Made by a program: the position numbers and the translations under genes | From: Richelia sp. CSU_2_1 | GTDB taxonomy: Bacteria; Cyanobacteriota; Cyanobacteriia; Cyanobacteriales; Microcoleaceae | NCBI GenBank assembly: GCA_012034575.1 | Contig: JAAUPF010000022.1 | Coordinates: forward strand, 1-52,868 | Reading direction: 5' to 3' | DNA: 52,868 nucleotides | The notes under the pieces: model-generated | The model's input: only the letters and a program-made list of their open reading frames with translations | Database searches by the model: none | What the model was told of the DNA's origin: nothing | Shown here: positions 24,676 through 34,816 of the stretch, in pieces | Numbering within the stretch: the first letter of the stretch is position 1 | Layout: every line of letters starts with the position of its first letter

Positions 24676-26157
24676 TTACTTATTAGCATATCCCGTACTT
24701 ATCAGAAACTCCCGCAACTTGCCAAAGAATTGAGTTCGATCGCGCCCTTGATAAACCTTTTCCAACAACTGCCAACTTTCCACATCTTGCCCCAATAAAT
24801 ACTGGTTTGCCATGTAAGCCGCCAGTATTCCTTTAGCCTCCTTATTTTCACTCAAAACCTTTCTCGATTCCAGCCAAAGTTCGCAAGAATTAGTGTATAT
24901 TTCCACCGGATACTGTTTCGTAACATCCGCCATTGTACCTTGGCGGTACTGCCAAATTTGCAGCGGCAATCGGGAATCGGCATAATTGGTAAAAGCCTCC
25001 GCAAATCGCCCATCTAGGCTCCTAAACTCCGGGATATCGTTTTTGCCAAAATCGATAATTTCGTAACTCACATTGCCCCAGAAATGCTTGATATGAGTGT
25101 ATTTTTTGAGCGCTGGTTCGTAGCGGTAAATGAAAGAATAATTGCAGCAGCGAGCGCCGCTGTTAATTGACACTAAATCTGCCAGCACTTCCGGTTCCTT
25201 GTCTCCGTCTAAATCGCGGACTCGCAGCGATAGCAAGCGCCCTTCCGATACTTCCCCGCTAGGTTTTTTATCGGGATTGTCAACCAGAGAACGAGTCGGA
25301 ATCAGCACGGCTTCCTCTAACAAACTTTGGCCGTCGCGGATAATTTTAATGCGGATATCTTTAGCATTGTCTCCTTCTTTTACGAAAGAAACTTCTGCTT
25401 TAACATTTCCAGACTCCGAGATTTCTGTAGTTCTCGGAGGGCCGATATTTGGCGGAACTTGAGCGATATATTGCGAAGGAACTAAGGCTGTTTGTCCGGG
25501 TTTGGCAATTGCTTGACACAGGAAAGTTGCGACTTCGGCGCGCGTGGCATTGCGTGTAGGTTCGAGTTGTTTTACTGCCGGATAATTGACAACTAGGCGT
25601 TTTTCTGCTGCCGCCGCGATCGCACTTCTTGCCAGTTCTGGGATTTCCCGCGCATCATCAAAAGTCGCGTCCAAAACCTCGACCGCCGATCCGGTGGGGG
25701 AATACATCAAACCGCTGCTTAAAGCTACCAAAACTTGCCAGCGGGGAATGTTCAAAGTCGGGTTAAAAATGCTGCCGCTGTATCCCGACATAAAACCCGT
25801 CTGATAAGCTTCTCGAATTGCTTTAAAACCCCAATAATCTGTGGGTATATCGGCAAAAGTAACTGGTTTGCGCAGGATTTTCGCATCGGGAAAAGCCCTG
25901 CGCAGCATCGCCGCAAATTCAGCGCGGCTGACAAGGCGATTCGGGCGAAAAGTGCCGTCTTCGTAGTAGCCGCTGATAATTTTTTTCTCGGCTAATTCTT
26001 CAATGCAAGCTTGCGCCCAATGGTCTTTAACATCCTTAAATTTAGCTTCAGCAAATGCCGGCCCGGCATTTAAGCCCGGAAACAGTACGTTGCTGGCGAT
26101 GATAACCAAAGCCGAGACTAAGGCAATGACAGCTTGATATTTGCGCGATCGAACCAT
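24676..26157 (-). CDS. SLH-domain secreted protein
   Basis: This 493-residue protein has a signal peptide (cut after about residue 35, GPAFAEAKF). Three S-layer homology repeats follow at about 37-95 (FKDVKDHWAQACIEEL, GTFRPNRLVSRAEFAAML), 100-155 and 165-225 (TRAEVATFL). The C-terminal half has a calcium-like RDLDGDKEPEVL segment and a beta-rich region with a Cys pair (ARCCNYS). SLH domains bind cell-wall polymer. Function beyond the cell envelope is unknown. Confidence 0.88.
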   Translation of the reverse strand: MVRSRKYQAVIALVSALVIIASNVLFPGLNAGPAFAEAKFKDVKDHWAQACIEELAEKKIISGYYEDGTFRPNRLVSRAEFAAMLRRAFPDAKILRKPVTFADIPTDYWGFKAIREAYQTGFMSGYSGSIFNPTLNIPRWQVLVALSSGLMYSPTGSAVEVLDATFDDAREIPELARSAIAAAAEKRLVVNYPAVKQLEPTRNATRAEVATFLCQAIAKPGQTALVPSQYIAQVPPNIGPPRTTEISESGNVKAEVSFVKEGDNAKDIRIKIIRDGQSLLEEAVLIPTRSLVDNPDKKPSGEVSEGRLLSLRVRDLDGDKEPEVLADLVSINSGARCCNYSFIYRYEPALKKYTHIKHFWGNVSYEIIDFGKNDIPEFRSLDGRFAEAFTNYADSRLPLQIWQYRQGTMADVTKQYPVEIYTNSCELWLESRKVLSENKEAKGILAAYMANQYLLGQDVESWQLLEKVYQGRDRTQFFGKLREFLISTGYANK

Positions 26158-26326
26158 ATAACAGACTCCTTTACTTGCAAAGAAAGCGCGATCGAATTTT
26201 TCGCAAGCTTGGCATAAGATCGCATATATTAGCTAGATTTAATCATAAAAATTAATACGGGATGCGGGAAACTCAGCTATACTCGCCTAAACTAGACAAA
26301 TCAACCAATACACTCGGAACATAGAG

Positions 26327-27655
26327 GTGGCTAAAACCAAAAAATCAATGGGAGTCCAGCAAGTATTGCTGTCGCCAGATAAGGAGCTTAAGGCATTATT
26401 AGAGTATCTCTGCCAACAATCTGGCAAACTGTACAACAGTGGTGTTTACCTAGCTCGCCAAACTTTTTTTAAAACAGGAAAGTTGTTGACTGGAAAGTAC
26501 GATCTATCTTTTGAACCGTCAGTTGCAAAATCAATGGTTGCTAAGTCGCTGCCATCAACACCAATGCAGCAAACATTGATGTCGGTTGCAGAAGCGTTTA
26601 AATCTTTTAAGGAATTAAGAGATGCATGGGTCAAGGGTCAGTTGCATTTTAAACCAAAGCCACCAGGATACCTAAAAGGCTCTAAATTGTTCAAAGTGGC
26701 TTATCCTAATTCCGGCGGTCAGCAACCGAAACTTGCTGGCAATCAATTAAGATTTTCTTTGGGTTTAACAGTGAGACGGTGGTTTGGAGTTTCTGAGTTC
26801 TTTCTACCTATGCCATCAAATATTGATTTTCCCAAGGTCAAAGAGTTTACAATTCTCCCCAAGAATGGTGCTTTTTACCTTGAGATGTCTTACGAAGTCA
26901 AAAAAGAAAAGCACAATCTGGACATCGGTCAAGCGCTATCAATTGATTTGGGAACTGCTGATAATTTAGCAGCTTGTGTCGATACGCGAGGAAACTCTTT
27001 TTTGATTGATGCTCGCGCGATGAAAGCGATGAATCAATTATGGAACAAAAAAGTAGCAACTAGAAAAGAGGGAAAGCCTGAAGGCTATTGGGACAATTGG
27101 CTAGACCGCGCAACTTGCAAGCGCAACCACCAAATGCGCGATGGTATCAACAAAGCCGCAAAAACGATTGTCAGCCATTGCTTAAAATACGGTATCGGTA
27201 ACATTGTTTGCGGTTGGAACCAAGGTTTCAAGTCTCAAGTCAACATGGGTAAAAAGAATAATCAAAAATTTGTTCAAATGCCCTTGGGGAAGTTGAAAGA
27301 CCGATTGAAACAACTGTGTGACTTACACGACATCAGATTTACGGAAACTGAAGAAGCTTATACATCCAAAGCTAGCTTTCTTGATGGAGACTCCCTGCCC
27401 AAATATGGTGAAAAGCCACTTGGGTGGAAAGCATCTGGAAAACGAATTAAGCGTGGATTGTATCAGTCCGCCGATGGAACTGTGATTAATGCAGACTTAA
27501 ATGGTTCTGCCAATATCCTTAGAAAAGTAGCCAGTAAGTTAGGTGTAAAACTTAACCGACTGGGTAGACGGTGCTTGACGACCGTAGCGAGAGTTAGGCT
27601 TTGGGAAACCCCAAAACCCACTCTGTCTGCAGAATCTCAGTGGCTTCAGCCCTGA
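26327..27655 (+). mobile_element. tnpB: TnpB (IS200/IS605-type RNA-guided nuclease) gene
   Basis: This 442-residue protein starts at GTG 26327. It has the RuvC-type triad of TnpB: Asp in LSIDLGTADN, Glu in TETEEAYTSKAS, and Asp in VINADLNGSANIL. The usual CxxC-CxxC zinc finger between the second and third sites is absent; the stretch there is FLDGDSLPKYGEKPLGWKAS. No tnpA transposase is adjacent. A non-coding right end follows. The protein appears intact and could act as a guide-RNA nuclease. Confidence 0.9.
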
Positions 27656-27663
27656 GAGTGTCA
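27500..27663 (+). ncRNA. Probable omega RNA / right end of the TnpB element
   Basis: The 3' end of tnpB and the following bases form hairpin-rich sequence. The last, GAATCTCAGTGG through CCCTGAGAGTGTCAA (27630-27663), has the ...GAGTGTCAA ending known from IS1341-type right ends. The guide would start right after position 27663. Boundaries are approximate. Confidence 0.55.
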
Positions 27664-27951
27664 AATTTCTTAATCAGTCAGCAGTTAGCAGTCAGCAGTC
27701 ATCAGTCATCAGTCGTTAGTCAACTGTCCTTTCGTCAACTTGCAACCGCAGATTGAGGCAGATAAACGCAGATGAACGCAGATTGATTTCATCAACTGTC
27801 AACTTAAACGAGTTTTGAGTTTTAAATGCGTGAGTTTTGAGTATTGACTCTGCTTAATTCACAACTCAAAACTCGCTTGCGATCGCGGGGGCATCCCCTC
27901 CGCTTCGCTTCGCCCCTACTCCTAAACAACTGTCAACTGTCAACTATTAGC
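27664..27951. repeat. GTCAGCA/GTCATCA and GCAGATAAAC-type repeats
   Basis: Heptamer runs (about 27677-27720) and GCAGATNAACGC units (about 27747-27786) fill the spacer after the TnpB element. The TnpB guide position therefore faces repeat DNA. No gene is seen. Confidence 0.75.
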
Positions 27952-28950
27952 TTACTTTGACTCTAAAGTCATCTGCATCGATAATTGCGATTTAAAAGTA
28001 ATTTCTTGCGAATTGTTGGGAACTTTAACGCTCATTTCGCTATTGGAATTAATAGACGAAGTAGAGCGAGAAGGCAGTAGTTTATCCAATCGGATTGTAG
28101 CTTGTCCTTGCCCCCGAGCGGTTAAAGATTTGAGCGTAGCAGTAGCGCCGGCAGGCAATTGCGGGGAGGTCAAATTTTGAGGATTTGCTTGCTGTTCGAT
28201 CGTCACATTTAGAGAAACATTGTTGTTTTCCCAGCCTGTCAATTCATAGGTAGCAATATTTTTCACATTCATGCCCATGAAATTAGGTTCAGAAATAACG
28301 CGCCATTGAGCTCCTTTGCCTACTGCTTCTGCGGGTAGGGGCGAAGACATTTGTTCTAGAGATCTAGACATTTGTAATAACATTTGATTGAGGTTGCGAT
28401 CGCCTCCTTCGGGTAAAGTGAAGTTACCTCCTTTATAAAAACCTCGATCGTCCGCAATGAAAGAACCCTTGATTCCGACTAAAGTTTTCAGAGTGGATCG
28501 CATGGAATCAATGGCTGCGGGTGGAATATTTCCGGTGTCGCCCGTGACATCTGCATTAGTGTAAGCAAATTCGTAGTGAATGTCGCCATTCGCGTCAATT
28601 TTAGTGACTTGAGTCTCGAAGGTCAACGCCGTTCCTGGAACTTTGGTAGCAGGTACAGTTCGATCGGGCGTCGATATTCCCATCTCCATTGTTAGGATCA
28701 TAACGCTCGTTTCTTTGACATTAATTGCTGGTTTCAAACGCAGTTGCTGTCGGGGTTCTGCACCTGGATTTAGGAGTTCGACTTGCGGGGATTTGGAGTT
28801 GGTAGCAGGCATGGATAAGCCCTCGGTTGGCTGCTGCCCTATTGATGGAGTTCGATCGGGAGTTTGAGCGTTGAGGGAAGTAGGAGGAAGTTCGATCGCC
28901 CCTCCAAATACCGCCAAACAAAGAGATGTCACAAACAGTGTTTTTTTCAT
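27952..28950 (-). CDS. Exported hypothetical protein (DUF6263-like)
   Basis: This 332-residue protein has a signal peptide MKKTLFVTSLCLAVFGGAIE, a Pro/Ser-rich linker, and a beta-rich domain with RLKPAINVKETSVMILTMEM, FAYTNADVTGD, GKGAQWRVISEPNFMG and SLTARGQGQATIRLDKL. This matches proteins I associate with DUF6263 (lipid-carrier-like or surface proteins of unknown role). The annotation is by pattern only. Confidence 0.6.
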   Translation of the reverse strand: MKKTLFVTSLCLAVFGGAIELPPTSLNAQTPDRTPSIGQQPTEGLSMPATNSKSPQVELLNPGAEPRQQLRLKPAINVKETSVMILTMEMGISTPDRTVPATKVPGTALTFETQVTKIDANGDIHYEFAYTNADVTGDTGNIPPAAIDSMRSTLKTLVGIKGSFIADDRGFYKGGNFTLPEGGDRNLNQMLLQMSRSLEQMSSPLPAEAVGKGAQWRVISEPNFMGMNVKNIATYELTGWENNNVSLNVTIEQQANPQNLTSPQLPAGATATLKSLTARGQGQATIRLDKLLPSRSTSSINSNSEMSVKVPNNSQEITFKSQLSMQMTLESK

Positions 28951-28983
28951 GAATTTAATTTGCTGTTATTTGAATTATATTGC

Positions 28984-29697
28984 TTAGCGGGCTATCGAAC
29001 TGGTCCGATCGGACTGACACGATCGAGTATAAACTTGTTCCCACAGCCGATCGATCGTGACAAATTTATAACCTTTATACAACAGAATCGGAATGATTTT
29101 CGCAGCCGAAGCAGCCACATCTTCGCCGCCGCAATAGCCGTCGTGCAGTACGATAATTGAACCATTTTCTGTTTGCTGCAACACGCGATCGACCACTGTT
29201 AAAACTCCCGGCCGCACCCAATCTTCCGGGACGACACTCCACATTACCGGGCGGTATTCCCACTGTTTCAATAACTCTAAGGTTCGCGGCGTAAAAATGC
29301 CGTTGGGCGGTCGCACGTCGCGGATTGACTTCGGGTCGAAATCGCAGGCTTTAGCAATAGCTTTTTGCGTGTCTTCTAAACTTTGTTTGAGTTCGTGGGT
29401 TTTGAGTTTGGGAAAAGATATGTGTTGGTAGCCGTGGAGGCCGATCCAATGTCCGCGATCGCCCACTTCTTTCGCTATTTCTGGATGCCTGTCAACGCAA
29501 AAACCCAGCCAGAAAAAACTAGCTTTGATGTCATATTTATCTAAAACTTTTAACAGTTGGGGCGTGTGCTGGCGGTGAGGTCCGTCGTCAAAGGTGAGAG
29601 CTATTTGTCGGCTGTTAATATCTCCCGTCCACAGGCATTTGGGAAAAGCTGTTTTGAGAATCGGGTGAACGACAGGAAACAAAGGTGCTAGTGGCAT
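28984..29697 (-). CDS. Polysaccharide deacetylase (NodB domain)
   Basis: This 237-residue protein has the NodB motifs LTFDDGPH (catalytic Asp and metal Asp), HGYQHIS (metal His pair), RPPNG and a closing IIVLHDGYCG. It would remove acetyl groups from a glycan such as peptidoglycan or an exopolysaccharide. No signal peptide or membrane anchor is evident, so its location is uncertain. Confidence 0.88.
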   Translation of the reverse strand: MPLAPLFPVVHPILKTAFPKCLWTGDINSRQIALTFDDGPHRQHTPQLLKVLDKYDIKASFFWLGFCVDRHPEIAKEVGDRGHWIGLHGYQHISFPKLKTHELKQSLEDTQKAIAKACDFDPKSIRDVRPPNGIFTPRTLELLKQWEYRPVMWSVVPEDWVRPGVLTVVDRVLQQTENGSIIVLHDGYCGGEDVAASAAKIIPILLYKGYKFVTIDRLWEQVYTRSCQSDRTSSIAR

Positions 29698-29776
29698 CGA
29701 TTGACCTTATTAAATGCGATCGGGTAGAATTGAAACTGGGTTCCAATATTGTAAATTTAACTCGATCGACGTAAAT

Positions 29777-29912
29777 ATGACAACTACCGTCGTTCTCACA
29801 ACCCTAATTGTCTCTCCCTAATTGTCTCTATGCCCGAAGTAGCAGCCCGCGAATTGCAGGAACTAGAATTACAGTAGAAAACATTGCTATCGATTTTAAT
29901 GCGGGATGGTGA
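29777..29912 (+). pseudogene. Degenerate copy of the DUF433 gene
   Basis: Starts ATGACAACTACCGTC, like the intact gene at 29979, and retains PRIAGTRITVENIAIDFNAG in one frame, but has several frame changes and in-frame stops. It is a decayed tandem copy of the antitoxin gene that follows. Confidence 0.7.
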
Positions 29913-29978
29913 CGTAATTGCTAAAAAGAAAAGGCAGTCGAGTTATAATATAATAGAATCAATTCAAAAGAGGTAAAT

Positions 29979-30272
29979 ATGACAACTGCTATAGACATTG
30001 GAACATTAATTGTCAGTACCCCTGGAACCTGCGGCGGTCGCCCGCGAATTGCGGGAACTAGAATGTCAGTCCGGAGCATAGCTATTGACTACAAAGCGGG
30101 AATGAGCCCTGAAAACATCGCTGAAGAATTCCCGCATCTGACTTTAGCACAAATTTATGCGGGTTTGGCTTATTATCACGCTAATAAAGATGAAATCGAG
30201 GCAGACATAGTAGCGTACTACGAAGAGTGCAAGTATTGGGAAGCTGAATATATGGCAGGTAATTTGTCATGA
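29979..30272 (+). CDS. DUF433 protein (antitoxin)
   Basis: This 97-residue protein has the DUF433 core TCGGRPRIAGTRMSVRSIAI and EEFPHLTLAQIYAGLAYYHAN. DUF433 proteins contain a helix-turn-helix and pair with DUF5615 PIN-like toxins. The stop overlaps the next start (ATGA), giving coupled expression. Confidence 0.88.
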   Translation: MTTAIDIGTLIVSTPGTCGGRPRIAGTRMSVRSIAIDYKAGMSPENIAEEFPHLTLAQIYAGLAYYHANKDEIEADIVAYYEECKYWEAEYMAGNLS

Positions 30273-30640
30273 GCCAAATTCGTCTGTATATTGATGAAGA
30301 TTCTGGCAATCTCTCATTGGTACAAGCTTTGCGAAATTCTTCTGTAGAAGTGATGACAACTTCAGATGCTAACAGACTAAGTTCTTCAGATGAAGAGCAG
30401 CTAATCTGGGCAACCGAGCAAAGACTGGTAATTTATACTTCTAATATGGGAGATTTCTGCCGATTGCACAGAAATTTTGCTGAACAAAATAGAAGCCATT
30501 CAGGAATTATTGTTGCAACGCGACAAAGCTACTCAATAGGCGCGCAGTTGCGGGGACTTTTGAATTTGATTGTTGCTAACTCAGCAGAAGAAATGATAAA
30601 CAAACTGGAATATTTGGGGGCTTATATAAGAGCTGAATAA
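30269..30640 (+). CDS. DUF5615 PIN-like protein (toxin)
   Basis: This 123-residue protein begins with RLYIDEDSGNLSLVQALRN, containing the acidic DED-type site, and has the later ERLVIYTSNMGDFCRLH-like block (RLVIYTSNMGDF), as in DUF5615 Mut7-C/PIN-like toxins. It is the second gene of the DUF433/DUF5615 pair. Confidence 0.85.
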   Translation: MSQIRLYIDEDSGNLSLVQALRNSSVEVMTTSDANRLSSSDEEQLIWATEQRLVIYTSNMGDFCRLHRNFAEQNRSHSGIIVATRQSYSIGAQLRGLLNLIVANSAEEMINKLEYLGAYIRAE

Positions 30641-30808
30641 CCATTTGTAACAGATGCGATAGCCCTTAAAAAAAAACCTTAAGTCTTTGGATAGAGATTC
30701 TACATCTATCCAATAAATTGACCTCTATCTTAAGGTCGATGCAAGCACCCAACAGTGCAATCCTATACTGAAGACAAAACCAGTCAAGCAACAGTAAAGG
30801 GTAAAAAA

Positions 30809-31576
30809 ATGCCAGAAGCATATCTAGCAGAGCGTACAGTTTCAGCCGTATTTAAAGAAGAAGAACAACTAGACGGCGTAATTCGGCGCTTGCTCGATCG
30901 CGGAGTGTCCCGCGAACACATCTCAGTAATGGGAAAAAACTTTCAGTCTAAAACTAAAATTGCCGGCTTTCTAACTAAAAAAGATGTGATTTTAGGAGGG
31001 CTGCGCAGTGGCGCAATTTTTGGTTCCTTATTCGGTTCTTTCTTGGGTTTGCTAACAGGCGTCGGAGTGCTGTTTATTCCCTTTGTCGGTGCAGTAGTAT
31101 CGGCCGGTCCGTTGGGTGCTGTATTGTTGGGTGCAGCTAGCGGCGCGATCGCGGGTTCTGCTGGTGCCGGTTTAGTCTCTGCTTTAGTCGCTTTAGGAAT
31201 GCCGGAAGACAAAGCAACTATCTATCAAACCCGCGTTGAAGCAGGCGAATTTTTGGTGATGGCAGAAGTTCCAGCAGATAGAGCCGGGGAATTTCAACTA
31301 TTGCTAGAAAGTGCTGGTGGCGAAGAGATAGCTATTAGTGAAATGACGCTACCGCGCGCTGCTAAAGGTCGCTGCGAAAGCCCCGCAGACTTATCTCCAG
31401 AAGTGCGATCGCACCTGTCCGAATCCGCTCAAAAAACCTTTATCGATCGCTACAATGCTGCTTTTGATGAAAGCAACGATTCGATTCAAGCGGAACACGC
31501 CGCCTGGGAAGCAATTCACCAGGAATATGAAGAAGATGAAAGTGGTGTTTGGACTAAGCCTTTAGCAAAAGTTTAG
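30809..31576 (+). CDS. Stress-type protein with glycine-zipper membrane region and ChaB domain
   Basis: This 255-residue protein has an N-terminal domain [19 protein letters not shown], as in general-stress proteins, followed by a Gly/Ala-rich hydrophobic pair of helices at about 70-140 ([36 protein letters not shown]). The C-terminal ChaB-like domain reads [20 protein letters not shown] and [15 protein letters not shown] 30809 with AAAGG upstream is preferred over GTG 30755. It is probably membrane-associated; its role is unknown. Confidence 0.75.
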   Translation: MPEAYLAERTVSAVFKEEEQLDGVIRRLLDRGVSREHISVMGKNFQSKTKIAGFLTKKDVILGGLRSGAIFGSLFGSFLGLLTGVGVLFIPFVGAVVSAGPLGAVLLGAASGAIAGSAGAGLVSALVALGMPEDKATIYQTRVEAGEFLVMAEVPADRAGEFQLLLESAGGEEIAISEMTLPRAAKGRCESPADLSPEVRSHLSESAQKTFIDRYNAAFDESNDSIQAEHAAWEAIHQEYEEDESGVWTKPLAKV

Positions 31577-31807
31577 CAGCCGGACCCAACAGGGGCAGAT
31601 TTAGCGGATCTCTCGTTTCGATCGCGGATCTACGTTTTCCCTATTCCAGTTTTGTAGGGACTTAGGCAATGATTTTCGGACTCTGTTTAACCGCAAGGAT
31701 CTAAAATTTATCCTCTCCCCGAAGTGACAAAAGAGGGAAAAGAGGGATTCGTTCTCACGCACCCGCCTGCGAACCCTGCAACTTGAAGACTCGCACGATC
31801 GAGCGTT

Positions 31808-34800
31808 TTACCACTGTCGCCCCTGACTCAACAAAGCTGTAGCAGCCTCGCTATCGAGAGGTTTAGAAAAGTAATATCCCTGACCGTACTCGCAGCCGAT
31901 CGCCCGTAATTGAGCCAGTTGAGAGGCGGTTTCGACACCTTCTGCCACTACCTCCATCCTCAAGCTGCGGGCCAGCATCACGATCGCCCGCACGATCTCC
32001 GAATTCTCTCCAGTTTCTCCGATTCTGCTGACAAAAGAGCGATCGACTTTCAAAGTATCGATCGGAAATCTGTGCAAATAACTCAATGAAGAATAACCGG
32101 TACCGAAATCGTCGATGCAGAGTTTAATTCCCAAATCCTTTAACTGGGAAAGCATACTAACTGCTGCTTCCCCATCTTCCATCACGACGCTTTCAGTAAT
32201 CTCCAATTTCAAACAACGGGCATCCACTCCCGTATCTTGCAAAACTTGCTCGATTTGCTCGATCGAATCCGGTTCCGAAAACTGCCTACCAGAAAGATTT
32301 ACAGCGACACTCAAATGCGAAATTGCCGCAGGTAAATTCAAACTTTGCCATTTAGTAATTTGCTGGCAGCTTTCCTTAAGCACCCACAAACCCAAAGGCA
32401 TAATTAATCCGGTTTCCTCCGCCATCGCAATAAATTCCATCGGCGAAACCAGACCCCGTTCCGGGTGCAGCCAGCGCACTAAAGCCTCAAATCCTACCAG
32501 AAAGCCGCTTTGTAAAGACACGATCGGCTGGTAATAAACAGTAAAAGGACATTCTAATTTCGGAGTAGCAATTGATGATTTCGGACGTTCTAACTTGCGA
32601 TCGATTTCGTACAGCATCGCCGTTTCCAATCCCGCACCCACTCCCAAATCACGGCGCGAATATTTCAAATTCAACTGTTCTACAGACAGGCGCAAATCGT
32701 GTTCCAAGTTCATCAAAGCGACGGCGCGGGCGTGCATCGCACTGGTAAACACTTCATAGCGGGCTTTACCCAAAGCTTTCGCCCGGTACATGGCAATATC
32801 GGCATCGCGCAAAATATCTCCCGGCCACTGATATTCGCCACTACTCAAAGCAATGCCAATACTAGCAGTAATTGAAACTTTAGTTCCTTCCAAATGCAGC
32901 GGCCGTTCGATCGCCCGTTGAATTTCCTTGGCTTGGGTGATGGCTTCATCAACCCCTTGAATTTCTTCCAGCAAAATTACGAATTCATCGCCTCCCAAGC
33001 GCGCCACCGTATCCCCAGGGCGCAAACAAGTCAAGAGGCGGCGGGCGACAGCCACCAACAACCGATCGCCCGTGCGGTGTCCCTGAGAGTCATTAATCAC
33101 CTTAAACCTGTCCAAATCCAGAAACAGCACCGCAAACTGATAGCTGGGATGCCGTTTCACCCGCGCAAAAGCTTGACCCAACCTATCCGTCAGCAATCCA
33201 CGATTCGGCAATTCTGTCAAGGCGTCGTGCAAAGCATCGTGCAGCAATTGGTCTTCAGCAATCTTGCGTTCGGTAACATCGTGACAGTTGACCACAATTC
33301 CCCGAACTGAAGGTTCGTCGAGCAAATTAGTCGCCACTGCTTCCAAAACGCACCAAAAACCATCCTTGTGGAGTACCCGATATTCAGCCAATCCCAAGCT
33401 AATGCGAGGCATTTGGATCGCCCCTTTGAACACTTGGCCCACCATCGGTAATTCATCGGGGTGAATTAGGTCAAATACCGACCGACCCAGCACTTGGGCC
33501 GTCGGGTAGCCCAAAATCCGTTCTTGGGAAGGAGAGACATAGCGGCAGAAACCTTTCTCGTCGAAAATCACAATAATATCTCTGCCATTTTCAATCAGCG
33601 ATCGAAAGCGTTTTTCACTTTGCCGGAGTTCTTGTTCCGTGCGCTTGCGATCGGTAATATCGGTACTCATGTAAATCAGACCGACAATTTGTCCGGTGTG
33701 GCTTTTAATGGCATCGGCCCGCAGCAGCACTTGCAAAACCCGACCGCTTTTAGTAATATTTGTAACTTCGCCGCACCAAGAATAACCGCTGACGATCGTC
33801 TCAATGACCTCTGTTGCGACTGCAGGGTCAGCAAAAATCGCAGGTATGCCTCCAGACTCCTTAAATTCTGTTGTGGTGGGGCATTCAAATAGCTGAGAAA
33901 AAGCTTGATTTTGATAGATGTGACGGCCGGAGACATCAGCGATCCCGATCGCGTCGCTCGAACTTTCTACCGCTTTGCGAGTCAGTACCAAAGCCTCTTC
34001 TGCCCGCTTGCGTTCGGTGATATCAATTCCCACCAGGCAGGCTGCTTTGCCGCCGGCGTACTTTTGAGCCACAATCAAATAGTGTCCCGCAGACTGACCG
34101 TCAGCGGTTTTAACCTTAGCGCTGAGTTCTGCAACCGCTTCATTAGCCTCGCCGGCAAAAAACTCCCGCACAAAAGAGTAAAAATCCTCGCTCGCGCCGA
34201 GAAATCCGATATCTTGACCGACAAACGCTGACGGAGGCAAACCGTGAAGTTTTGCTAGGTGTTCGTTGACACCTAAATAGCGCAAATCCGAACCGATCCA
34301 AGATACGATCCCCGGTACTGCTTCTAAAATTGTTTGCAGTCGATCGTTTGCTTGCTGCAAAGCTTCCTGAACTCCCATGCGTTCTGAGAGGTCGGATTGA
34401 ACTCCGATAAAGTGAGTCAAATTGCCGTTATTGTCTCGCACTGGAGATAGGGACAATTTGTTCCAAAACCGAGTGCCATCTTTGCGGTAATTCTCGATCG
34501 TCACCTGAATTTCTCGGCCTTCCCGCAAGGCTGCGCGGATTTTAGCTACAGTAGTTCGATCGGTATCAGGTCCTTGCAAAAAACGGCAGTTGCGCCCCAA
34601 GATTTCGCGGGCGCAGTAACCTGTAATCCGTTCAAAGGACGGATTGCAGTAGATGATAGGACAGTCGGGATCTCTGGCATCGGCAATGACAATACCGCTG
34701 CTGGTAGCTGCTAAAGCTCGATCGTACAAATTCAGTATTTCTGAAATACTGGTGCGATCGTCGAAACCCCCCACTTCACCTAAATTAGAAATTGACTGGC

Positions 34801-34816
34801 TCTCCCGGTCTCCCAT
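31808..34816 (-). CDS. LOV-PAS-PAS-PAS-GGDEF-EAL protein (cyclic-di-GMP turnover, blue light)
   Basis: This 1002-residue protein's first domain (about 28-145) carries the LOV core GRNCRFLQG with the flavin-adduct Cys 77, Asn in FWNK (119) and Gln in FIGVQ (140), so it should bind flavin and sense blue light. Three more PAS domains follow (about 155-268, 275-390 and 400-518). GGDEF at 525-690 has intact GGDEF (608-612) and an inhibitory I-site RPGD (599-602). EAL at 750-1000 has intact EAL (777-779) and DDFGTGYSSL. Both activities are possible. There are no membrane segments. Confidence 0.93.
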   Translation of the reverse strand: MGDRESQSISNLGEVGGFDDRTSISEILNLYDRALAATSSGIVIADARDPDCPIIYCNPSFERITGYCAREILGRNCRFLQGPDTDRTTVAKIRAALREGREIQVTIENYRKDGTRFWNKLSLSPVRDNNGNLTHFIGVQSDLSERMGVQEALQQANDRLQTILEAVPGIVSWIGSDLRYLGVNEHLAKLHGLPPSAFVGQDIGFLGASEDFYSFVREFFAGEANEAVAELSAKVKTADGQSAGHYLIVAQKYAGGKAACLVGIDITERKRAEEALVLTRKAVESSSDAIGIADVSGRHIYQNQAFSQLFECPTTTEFKESGGIPAIFADPAVATEVIETIVSGYSWCGEVTNITKSGRVLQVLLRADAIKSHTGQIVGLIYMSTDITDRKRTEQELRQSEKRFRSLIENGRDIIVIFDEKGFCRYVSPSQERILGYPTAQVLGRSVFDLIHPDELPMVGQVFKGAIQMPRISLGLAEYRVLHKDGFWCVLEAVATNLLDEPSVRGIVVNCHDVTERKIAEDQLLHDALHDALTELPNRGLLTDRLGQAFARVKRHPSYQFAVLFLDLDRFKVINDSQGHRTGDRLLVAVARRLLTCLRPGDTVARLGGDEFVILLEEIQGVDEAITQAKEIQRAIERPLHLEGTKVSITASIGIALSSGEYQWPGDILRDADIAMYRAKALGKARYEVFTSAMHARAVALMNLEHDLRLSVEQLNLKYSRRDLGVGAGLETAMLYEIDRKLERPKSSIATPKLECPFTVYYQPIVSLQSGFLVGFEALVRWLHPERGLVSPMEFIAMAEETGLIMPLGLWVLKESCQQITKWQSLNLPAAISHLSVAVNLSGRQFSEPDSIEQIEQVLQDTGVDARCLKLEITESVVMEDGEAAVSMLSQLKDLGIKLCIDDFGTGYSSLSYLHRFPIDTLKVDRSFVSRIGETGENSEIVRAIVMLARSLRMEVVAEGVETASQLAQLRAIGCEYGQGYYFSKPLDSEAATALLSQGRQW

